DNA of 34,277 nucleotides from Phoronis australis. Its lineage: Eukaryota; Phoronida; Phoronidae. The notes under the pieces were generated by a model. That model was not told where the DNA came from and ran no database searches. It was given only the letters and a program-made list of their open reading frames with translations. Made by a program: the position numbers and the translations under genes. The DNA lies in contig NMRA01000592.1 in assembly GCA_002633005.1 (NCBI GenBank), forward strand, positions 10,855-45,131, in the 5' to 3' direction. The number at the start of each line of letters is the position of its first letter. Positions within the stretch are counted from its first letter, which is position 1. Positions 10,501 through 22,500 of this stretch are shown piece by piece.

Positions 10501-13500
10501 TCCCGCGACACATTCCCAATGAAGGGTGATCTGAGCACCCAAACTGTATACATCCTGCCGTGTGACTCCCTCGCCACACACCTGGCACCTTCCAAATAGC
10601 TCCAATACAAATCCACAATAAACTTATCAAACTTAGGCTCACCGATCTGTTAATTGGATGATGAACTGTCCTCTTCACAGTGGGTGTCGAACTGGGCCTG
10701 TATTCACTCCCACACATTGCTGCAGGACTGCTTACAGGCTCTGGGCTAGAGACAACAGCACAGGGCAAATCACTACCAGTTTCTGGAATTGCACGTAATG
10801 GGGTACGTTCGGAGGCATGGGTGACAGTAGATGAAGTGCCTCCAGTCACTGTATATAGTGGCCACAGCTCGCGAGGCTTCTCGCTTCAAAAATGCACTTC
10901 TCAGGGTTGGCGACGGGGCACTGCCGGGAATCAACAGCGACGGTATGGTACCCTTAGTTCTGCAGGCATTGTTTCGCAGGAACCTTCATCAATTCAGCGT
11001 ACATATCTGTCATAATCTGACGGCAGAAAATGCTTGCCACACACTCGGTAACCCTCCACTGCTTTGTACGTTGCGTGGACGGGTAGTGCTGCGTTCTTCA
11101 CATGAACAAGCTAGCCAAGTACGGCGAAGTGTGTCATCTTTCGGAAAGCGACGCAAGGTACCCAAAGCACGTGTGAGACGATAATGAGTACATCCCCGCA
11201 CGCAGCAACAGTGTGGGAACAATGACTGACTCCACAGCTCTCACAGTCAGACTATAATGAAAAGAAATTGGCGCAAAACTCTTGCCTCCCAAAACGTCAT
11301 TCCAGAGTAGAGGACGAGAAATTAATCAAATTACAAAAAGCTGTAATTAAGTGAAAAATGTGTCTGGGATAATCAACGAACCTTATTTTTGCTGAAAGTG
11401 ACATGAAAAAAGGTTGCTTTCGCCTTTAATCATTCTTATGTTATTCTCAATTCAAATTTTTGACTCACAGAAACGGTGCTCAAAATAGCTTTACTATCAG
11501 TCAAATCCTTATGAGCATATTTCAAGCAAACATAAGGCACTGAACATCAAAATATTAAGTAAATCTTATTAATGTTGAAGAGATATGCTGTTTACAAACA
11601 GTGGTGGTGGCACGAAACTTACTTTCTTAAACTTTTTGAAGTTCTTCACGGGCTTGCCATTCCATATAGTGGCACCATTCTGGGCAGACTTTGGCTTGCG
11701 GCGTTCACTTGAACCTTTCCGTATAAGTGATACAAGTTCTGTCACAACCTGCGCTTCACACACTTCTCCACCTTCATCTTCAGGAGCCTGAAAAATCCAT
11801 ATAGTTACCCAAATATTTCCACAGTCTTTGGCATGCAGCAAGTTATCTACAACGTTAGCCAGTACTGTAGGTTGGTGGATCAACTAGTTATTGGTAAAAC
11901 AGTGCAGCAATTCCCAAGTAATTTGAATGTTATTTACAGTAAACACCGAAAGCATTCAGAGAAAATGACCCAGAATTCCCCGTCTCGATGACTGGATGTA
12001 AGCCAAATTCTTCGCCAGAGTAGTATACCCTCATGATCAAGAATGAAGGGCAATTATTAATAAGTGGAAAGTAACATGGCCCTAATTAGAATGTTTTGAC
12101 CATAATAGTCATAAACAATAATTTTTGCCAGTAACAAAATTCAGTCCCATAATGGGGATACTGTATCAACTTGAACTAGTCGAACTAAATTTCTGTATTT
12201 TTACAAAATGGAGAAAACAAAGCTGCACCAACAGCCAGTTTTCTGAAGCGAGCCTTCATAGCTAAAGATTTCTTTAACTTGGGAATGTAGATTATTGTGA
12301 AGGTTACGTGAACAGATAATTATTTCATAATCCAGATAGTGTTTCATAACAACAGCAAGAGTAGAACATTCAAAATTTCTTTCACAAGTCAAATTTCAGA
12401 AAGATCCCTCAAAAGTCGTCAAAAAAATGGCTCTGCAACGATAAAAATATGACCCACAAAACTATCCTGGATTCAATTTCAACCAAAAACAATAGGCTTT
12501 TAGCTAATGATGAGACAAATTTTGTCTGAAAAATTTTGTTAATTCGATAAAAACACGACCTATAGGGTAAAAACAGACATCAAAATCATCACAAAGCAAC
12601 TAACTAATAACTGACACCTGAAAAAATGCAATTATGATAAAAGCAGGCAAATTCATGAAGATCAGTACGATTGAACCGAACTTACAACTTGATGCAGCTC
12701 CAACTGGTAAACTAAAGACTGGACCGGTAACTAATAAAATATTGAGTAACAAAACAACAACATAGTGAAGTGCTCAGTGGTTACAATAAAAGCCAGCTCA
12801 GGCTGCTAAAGGTAACACATATTAATGGTTTGCTCTACTCACAACTGGCCTTCAAAATTACGCTGTGCCAGCATACCAGCGCTTGGGATATGGAGCCAAG
12901 CACAGTGTGTACGCTACTATTATAAAGCCCATGCCATGAACCACAATAAATGTGAGCTGCAGAACAGTTCATCAAGTATAGTTAATCCACAACTACTATT
13001 TACTTACAACAACTGTACACCTCGTGTTCAAGTAGTCATGTGACCCATTGTCTGCTGTTGTGACTAGTCCACCCGACATCTCCGTATCATGTCTGCTGTG
13101 TTTCTGACTGGCCATACCAGGCACACTGTGACTTGCAGCGCCACCGTATAATGACTCATGCACTTCAACAAGTTTGCCGTTTCTTTCAGTCTTTACTAAA
13201 CCAGCATCAGAGTCCACTCCACCGGCATCACTTCCATTCTTTACGTAAGCTGCCCTCACTGGAATCTCATCTAAGCTGTGATGTTTATTGACACTGGGTC
13301 TTTGTTTATTAGTAACTTTGAAACTATTATCCATTCCAACAGTTGCAGGCAGAGATTTTTCCAATTCTTCCTTAACATCTTGTGATTGACCAATAAGAGC
13401 ACGTCTTTTGTTTGGAGGATTGGGACAGTCGCTACCAAATGGCCTGGAATAGAACATAATCAACGTGCAAATTTGTTAGTGAATGTTCTTACTTACAAAA

Positions 13501-16500
13501 TATACAGTATCTGCCCTGGTACAAACACATCTGATTGAGAGTTCATAAACATGGTTAGTTTGTACATTTCTGGTCTTGAATCCCAAACGTGTAGCCAAGG
13601 GCTTCAAGAACCAAATAATGTATACCACTTACCTTTTGTTTGTAGAAACCACCTGCTTGTTCAGCTCACAAGAGGGTTCTTCCTTGACGACATGCTGCAA
13701 AAATGGTGGCGCTTTTGATTGCTGTAAAATATGCCTATAATGTAGGGACCAGGTGTGTTTGTGTTTGTACATTTCCACCATCATACATCTCTGTCAAGTT
13801 TCACCAAGATCTGTCAATCGATTTTCTAGATATCACGAAACGATTACTCTCTGAATATCATTCAGAGATGCTTTTGGCAAGGAATCTCTTGTTTAAAGTC
13901 AAAATGACCCCAAAGGAGAGCTAGGGTAGACTAATGCACATGATAGTCATTTGGTGATGGTGCAGCCCCCTCATAAACTAATGACTAGTCATTATAACAA
14001 TTATGAACAGAAAATGAATATTTCATTATTAACTGATTATGGCCACCATGGTAGTTGAATCTACACAAACATTCAATTCGGTTGATGCTGGCACATCCCC
14101 AGTCTTAAACCTCTGAATCAAGTTTCATAAAGACCTGTCTGTCAGTTCTCTACATATCAACCAGTAATGCTTTTAACAAAGAAGATATTGTAAAAAACAA
14201 AAAAATGTCCACCAGAGTGCTGAGGTGTCAATCAAATCCATCCAATAATCAATTTGTGCCAGCACACTGCCATCATAGACCTCTGTGTTAAGTTTCATTT
14301 GATAGCAAACGGAAAATTAATGCTCTTCCAAAAATACTGAAAGGCACCATCTGCTGGCAACCTTCTCTATATATCAACCAGTAATGCTTTTAACAAAGAA
14401 GATATTGTAAAAAACAAAAAAATGTCCACCAGAGTGCTGAGGTGTCGATCAAATCCATCCAATAATCAATTTGTGCCAGCACACTGCCATCATAGACCTT
14501 TGTGTTAAGTTTCATTTGATAGCAAACGGAAAATTAATGCTCTTCCAAAAATACTGAAAGGCACCATCTGCTGGCAACCTTCTCTATATATCAACCAGTA
14601 ATGCTTTTAACAAAGAAGATATTGTAAAAAACAAAAAAATGTCCACCAGTGCTGAGGTGTCGATCAAATCCATCCAATAATCAATTTGTGCCAGCCCACT
14701 GCCATCATAGACCTTTGTGTTAAGTTTCATTTGATAGCAAACGGAAAATTAATGCTCTGAAAAGGCACCATCTGCTGGCACAGGGCTGATTGAAAAGTGG
14801 CTTCCACACCCTAAGTGATGTTGTGAAGTCCTACACTCTTGACTGTGCTGTATTTCATCATTGTCCAACCAGGAGTTTTTAAGATATCACCTGGTTACCC
14901 AGACAGGAAGACAACGATATGCCTTCACAAATTATACATAACATGTGAGAGTATAAAAATATGTACCTTAGAGTTCCCTAAACCAGACATTGGCATACTT
15001 GAGGGTCCTTGTGACTTCGCAGATCTGCACATAGAATATTCAATATTTGGATTAAGAGAAATTAGTAAGAACGACAATGCAAAAATGTTTCTATGGTCGC
15101 AACTTGGTGCATTACAAAGGCCAAAGCAGGAGTACTCATTATTTGTGTAGTAATACAATAATTGAAGTTTTAATTCAGCTAAGATTTAACAGTCAGAGAA
15201 GTTCATTTTAAGATTTGTATGTTGGAGAGTTTTGCACTTGAAACTGCAAATGCCAATGCCAAAAACATGCAAGAGATTTTCGTACTGAAATGGCAAAATT
15301 GAAATGTGCCCAAACTTGTGATCACCTTGATGCCAACAGTTTTCAGTGAGCTGAGTTAGTAGCAGTTCAGGTCACGTGTTATTGATGAGCTTACTTGCAG
15401 AGTTGCAGTTTGGGTTTTTATAAAGCATGTTCAATGTATGACATTTATGATCACGTGCAATAATACGAGAATAAGATGACAATTTGCAAAATCACTTCAT
15501 ATTTTTAAAATCCTACTTAGGTATTTTGTCTTCAAAAATAGGGTTTCATACTGCACATTGACCACCCTTCAGAATGAGACAGTGACCTTTAGAATGAGGC
15601 AGTGGTCTTCAGAATGAGGCAGCAGCCTTCAGAATGAGGCAGTGGTCTTCAGAATGAGGCAGTGACCACAAAGTCAACAGGAATTAAGGTAGCCCTTACA
15701 AAGATACAGCAGCACGCCGTACGGGCCGAGAGATGACGGCAATATGGAGCCACATAATATGGACATGTATATGTGGGCATAAAACATGACATGGCAATAT
15801 TAGTACCGTATTCACCGTAATAACTGCCCATGCCCCTATAAGCGCCCCCCACGCGTTTTCAGACTTTGCTAAAACAAGCGCCCAGTCCATGAACGTGTAC
15901 GTGTGAAAAATGCCTTACCTACAGTCCTAAAATTCTACAGTAACGTCTTCAATTTATCAATAATATCTGACAGTCCTGAAAAAAATCATTGTGCACAGAA
16001 TTTGTAGACCATGAGCCTCGCCGTTATGTCGGTATTTAGCCGTGACTATACACTTCAAACTTCTGCCATGCCTCAAAACGAACACAAAAGTTCTGCTGAT
16101 ACTGCGAGGACCAATGGTCTGGCCTTTCAGAACAGAAGTAAGTAAGGCGATTTTTTCTCAAATGAGACTATCTTATTTAGTCTCAAAGTGTGCGGAACAG
16201 TTCCGCACTTTTTTATATCCACTTAGGGTCATAAAAAGTGGTATGAAACAAAACTATACCTTACCCTAAACATGTTTACAATGTTACATTTTTATTTCCT
16301 CAATTAGCATTTTCTTAATTAGAAGTTCAATTTTTGCCATGCGGAATATTCCGCACTCAGTGCAGATTTGCGTAATATTCCACAAATCTGTGGAATATTC
16401 CGCAGATTTTGCGGAATATTACGCATTTGCAGAATACTGCGCAAGTTTTGTGGAATACTGTGACTTGCGAAATATCATGTATATTTTGTGGAATAATAAA

Positions 16501-19500
16501 ATAATAATTTATTTTTAAAAATCAATGTGACAATTCCAGAAGGTTCCACAAACAGAAAAGTTTAGCACAGGACTAAAATTTTTAATTTCCTCCCAGCCCA
16601 ATAAACCAACCTTTTCAACTACGGGCGATCAGTTTCACCAAACAATAATCGATTTAGCCATTCACATATTTCTGAAGGGACCATATGTGCAAAATTTCAT
16701 AAACACACATCAAAGAGTTAGACAGACAGACGGATGGACGGACAGATGAACAGACGGATGGATGGACAAGGATGACGGCATAATGCGCCCACATCTTTAT
16801 ATGTGGGAGCATAAAAGCTTGCATATTATTTTATACAAAACAGCACGACACAACTTACGAAGGTGGAGTAGAATCCTGGGTGAGATGTGACTGTGTGTCA
16901 CCTGCTAAAACAGTTCTGTTGTTGTTAGAATGTAGTTGTGTCTGACTGATTCCTGCTAACAGAGGCAGGGTCTGTGAGGATAAACTGCCACCAGACTGGT
17001 TGATGTTAACACCTGACAACAGACGGAGACACTGTGAGACATCTAACAGGAGTCAGACAATCAGTAGCACCACATGGTGTTGAAGGTAAATGCTATTGAA
17101 GGTTTGATAAAATTCTACCATTTTAGGATGCAACAATCATTTATCATAGAGTAACTAACTTGTTCCCATTTGCCTCATTTGTCCAAAATTGGTGATATTC
17201 AACCATAAGTGAGATTGAAAGTGCTATCAAGATACTTCACAGTTCCAAATCTGCTTCAGACTTGGGCTCCATTCTATAACGCAAGACACTTGCAGAAAAC
17301 TTGCAAAGAGAAAGCTTGGCTTATGGAAAAGAATTAGTCAGACAGGTGGCGCTGTTGGTTTACAGTTTGTTATAGAGCTTACTCACAAAATACATGATTT
17401 TGCTTTGCCTTGTGTGATTTCACAAGATTCACTGTAATGAAGACATCCTAAGCTTTCTGCTCTAGACAAGGGAGTTTATACTCAGCTCTACATATCTCAG
17501 TACTTTCTCAGGGCAGCTGTAGCTGGGTATGGCCAGGAAAAAATACAAGAATGTACCTGTAGGCAACCCTGGGCTGGTTTAATCTTAAAATGGACTAATG
17601 GCCAATGAGGAGGGTCTAGCTATAATAATTCAATCGTTGGGTTGTAAACATAGCTGAACCACATGTACAAATCTATACAAAACTATCACTTCAGAGTAAT
17701 CTTCCAAATGTTAAGTGTTTCAAGGTTCTGCCAAAAATCTCCATAATAGTCCGTTTAAGGAACATTGCAAGATTGAATGGAAGTGAATGAACACATAAAA
17801 ATGACTTAGTGTTCATTACAACCTCACATTTTAGCATTTTCCAAATTAAGTTAAAAGCTAACTTACTTCCACAGAGATCTCCATGGTGACTGATGAACAA
17901 GTTACAGACTGCCTAGCAGCTAGTACATACCTGACTCAGTATCAGGGTTACAGTATTGTACAGTAGAACAGTAGAGTACAGCATAGCCAAGCTCACTTTC
18001 CTGGATAGCTCGTTTCTTATGCCTGCAACAGTTATACACAAACATTACACCATATGGCATAGTGTCACATATTCATTTTCAATCATGATTTAATATCTGC
18101 AAGCATCAGGGCTTGGAATTGCCAATGTCAAAAAGAGGAAATTTTTGCAGGTGATGTATTGTTCCACAAATAAATAGGCTTGTGTGATATATTTTATGTT
18201 GTGAAATTTAACTGAAATAAACATTTTTGGATATATAAAGTCAAATAATGATAAAAGAGATGAAAACGGGGCAAACTGGATATCAAATAAGAGCACATTG
18301 AAACCAAAAAGAGGAAGTCCCCTTAAAAGAGGAAAATTCTAAGTCCTGAAGCACAGCATTACTTGGCTTAGCCATGTTGTGATGGCATAGGCAAAAGACA
18401 ATTCATTTTAATTTGCTACAATATACGACACAAATCAATATGGCGCATTAATTTTATGTCTGCATATCTAGAAATTGACACTAATCAAAATCTCAAATGA
18501 CACTAAATTGATACTATCACAACATAACAGTTGATGGATCTTGTTAACAAAATGTTTGACTAGTTTGAGAATTACTTGTTTGAGAATTATATCAATTGAT
18601 AAGGAATAGAACATTCTGCCAACCGCAAGCACAGGATTTGTATACGACAGATTGAATCTAAAGAAAAACTCAAAATATTACTTACAAGTTACTTGGTTTA
18701 AGTGAAGTAAGGGTAATATGAGTAGAAATGGTGCCATTCAGGTCATGTGATGCCGTCACCTTACTAACATTCAGGCCATGTGATGCCGTCATCTTACAAA
18801 CATTCAGGCCATGTGATGCCGTCATCTTACTAACATTCAGGCCATGTGATGCCGTCATCTTACTAACATTCAGACCATGTGATGCTGTCATCTTACTAAC
18901 ATTCAGGTCATGTGACACCTTTATGATCACACAAACATTCAAGCTGGCATCACATGACACCCTTATCAGGGGCGGATCCAGGACTTTGAGTTAGGGGGGG
19001 CCTGGACAGAGTATTAGCCACGATTTTGCCCGTCAGACCTTCGCATCCCCGAACTGCCAAATGTAATCTGGGAGAATTTTAGGTGGGCCATGGTCCCCTT
19101 GGCTGCCCTCTAAATCCGCCAGTGCTTATCACACTAACATTCAGGTCATGTGACAAATTTATGATTGTATTAACATTCAGTTACTATCATGTGACACTTT
19201 TATTACACTAAAGCCACCATGCTGATCCAACAGGTTTTTGCTCTCAATCTATTCATATGTCAAAAAGCAGGACCCTTCTTCCCCAGCTCGCGTGTGATGA
19301 GTTAGGTCAGTCCAACATGCTATGTATAGTATATTACTTCCTACAACAACAAAAGGCAAAACAACAGTCAACATAGTACTACAGCTGCAGCAGGTGTCAC
19401 TTGCCTAACAGTCTTCACTCGAATACTTCAGTATACAACCTATACAACCACGAGAACTGACTCACTTGCGCAGAACATCCATCACATGTCGAATCCATTC

Positions 19501-22500
19501 ACTTGCATTCTGTGAGGAGGCTAAGGTCGGGTCGTCAGGGTCCGTGTACATGACACAGGTGTTGGACTGAATGAGCACGTTGTCGTCATTATTGTCACTG
19601 CCCTCCTCCATCAACACAGGCACGCCACCTGCCAGCTCCGTCGCGAGGCTCAGTTTTTTGAACTGTATTGAAAGTAGAAAAGAATTGTATGGGATGGTGG
19701 AACGGCAAGCAAAACATACCACATATCAAATAATATTCACAAAGAGTTAAGGTATGACGGAGGGAGGGGGTGATGGAGGGAGCGAAAGATGGACGGAGGG
19801 ACAGAGGGAGGGACGTAGGGAGCAATTGAGCTAGGCAGAGGAGAGAGGATTACAATAAAGTGTTTAATAAATGTACTGTACAATCCAAATGAAATAAAAA
19901 ATAAAACATATCACACACAATGTTTACTGCCAGGACATTAATTCAAAAAATATATAGGACAGAAAAAGTAACAAAATTTACGCTTATTGGCAGAAAGTAA
20001 TATGTGTACAAAAAGTGACAGAAAATAGAATCAATGTCATTTGTAAGAATTACACAGAGCAGTTTAGTTTCAAATGATGCATTTTTCTGCATAGAGATCA
20101 ATGATGTATTTTTGACAGTTGAGATGTAAGTGGTATAGGAATGAGTAGATTTTAGAGAGAATGTTGCATGGTACGTAATGAGGAGAGGAATATGAGCTCG
20201 CAGACACTTGATATTACTTTGTGGAGTAGGAATGATGGAGTGGGTGTGAAGTCACTTATGGCCACACGTATTCAGACTGTTCTTGAGTGCAGTCACTTAT
20301 GGCCACACGTATTCAGACTGTTCTTGAGTGCTGTCACTTATGGGCACAGGTATTCAGACTGTTCTTGAGTGCAGTTGTGTGATTAGCAGTGTTGGATAGT
20401 CAATGAAGTAATAAGTTACAAGTTCACTGTGCGATTTAAAAAGGATTTTAAGGAGATTCTTGCGATAAAAAAGGAGGTTGAACTCTGAACATAACGGTTC
20501 AGTGCGAGCATAAAATCAGGAATTAGATATTATAGTCTTCTACAATACTTCGAAGTAATAATTGAATATGAAGTCAAATGTAGCAGAATAAGTGCATAGC
20601 ATATTTTCTGTAGAAGTGACATTTCAAACACAACAGAGCTCACATTCTTCAACTACTTAGTTTGACACCTGATGTGTGTCTTCATTTCAAGACAAGGTAT
20701 TGTCTAGAACTAGTCCAAGGAAATGAAATGTTTCAGCGTATGATAATTTCTTGCTGTTTATGAAGACTAATTTGCGGAATATGCTGCGATAGCTTTTAGC
20801 GGATGTTTAACCCTAGTATAGCGTAGACGCCTGCGCACAAATTAGTCACTACAAAATAGTAACCACAAAAACAACAGTAACCAATTTACATACGACAAAA
20901 GTTTGTCCACAGAGAGGAAGATTGACCTCGTGGATTGCGCATTTCAAATAGGTATAACAATATTGCTGGATGCTGTCACACCATAATGAATTCCAAGAAA
21001 GAAAACATTGACCAATACCAAAATTCTTCATATGCTCAAAATTTCCTATAAACACCTTTATATGAGGATGTGGAGAAATAATTGCTAGTGAATAATAAAT
21101 TCAAAGCAGCCGACCAAGCATCAGCATACTTTAGGAAATACAACAAACTCTCACACCCCATACATTGGCATTCTTATATTGTTCGTTTTTTGACATCTTG
21201 CTTTTGGAAATGATATGTGTTTATAAAATTAAGCAATCCTGCAACAAGTTCAATCCTGCAACAAGTTCAATCCTGCAACAAGTTCAATCCTGCCACAAGT
21301 ACAATCCTGCTACAAGTGACCCAAGAAAGTGCAACATGGAGATTCCTTGATCAAAACAAATTGGCTAATAAAAATTTTTGAAAAGGATATTGAGGCAAAC
21401 ACAAAAAACTTAATCGCCAAAGTTCAACCTATCCAAAAATCGATGTCAGCCAGTCATAACGATTCTTCAAGTGGTTTGGCAGATAGAGAAGGGAAAGCAG
21501 TGGTCACATTGGAGGTTGATCAATCTGTCTGACAATTCACTCGTTGCCTTCCCATAGGAATGTCAGCAAAAGTTTACAAACATCCATTAAAGGGGTTTGG
21601 AGATTTTACTAGCTCATATTCTGACCTGTTGGGTAGAGCAAATCTCCTAACACTTGAATTTGATTGGCTTCGTAAACTTGTGCTCAAGGTCTTTAAAACG
21701 TTCATGTTCCACTCGACTTGACGTAGTACTTGAATGATTTTGCAGACAGAGATACAGATCATTGAGCTACAGGTGGCTAGTTTAACAATACAGACCTGTT
21801 TAGGTGAGAGAAAAATTAATATTTTCCCCTGTAATAGCTTCGAGCGGTTGTCATTATCCTTGAAGGAGACTGTCTGGGGATCAAGCTGAGACTCAGAAAG
21901 AGGAGGAAGATAACTGAAATAAAGAATAACATGACATTTCAGTTACAAGTGAAACATAGGAATATAGTAAAAAGACAACGACATCAGGTGGTTACAAACA
22001 TAAGACATTCTGTCGCTATACATCTGCCTATTTCACACAAGTCTCGCTGTTACACCAGAAATGGTCTTTGTGACACAAACTACAACTACACAACGGGATC
22101 ACCTTGCGAAAAGAAGTTTGTAAAGAAAAAATTACCTACTACATTTGAAACAAGAGCAACGCGGAGTGTTGATATGTGCCCACCGTGTGCACTGAATATG
22201 GCACAGAATCCAGATACAAGGGATGATTACTATTTTACACATTCTCACTAAATGGAACAATGATAGTAAACTTGTAATAGCCTCTAGTGAGTGTATGGCA
22301 AGTCAGGAACACTCTCCTCAATAGGAACACACTTGCCAAGCCCATAAAAAATTACAACTGGCACTGAGGGCACAGAGGTAGTTAGATACGCCCAAACATC
22401 ATCATATGTTGTCACATTCATAGAAATACACTTGCCAAATTTAAAAAATATCTAGCTGGGAGAAACAACTTCGGATGCATAAAAAAATGCTACTAGGGGA

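Noticed and set aside
15900-15990. Possible extra NBN exon between TTTTTTCAG and GTAAGG on the minus strand
   Set aside because: All three frames contain stops before the donor.
16188-16212. Rho-independent terminator (hairpin plus T run)
   Set aside because: The window is eukaryotic. The hairpin shares its word with the neighbouring palindrome array.
18736-18936. CRISPR-like regular repeats
   Set aside because: The repeats are head-to-tail with no unique spacers and lie in a eukaryotic intron.
18682-18994. Open frames with repeated HGLNVSKMTAS or CDAVILLTFRP peptides
   Set aside because: They are translations of the 33-bp minisatellite, which stays open because 33 is divisible by three.
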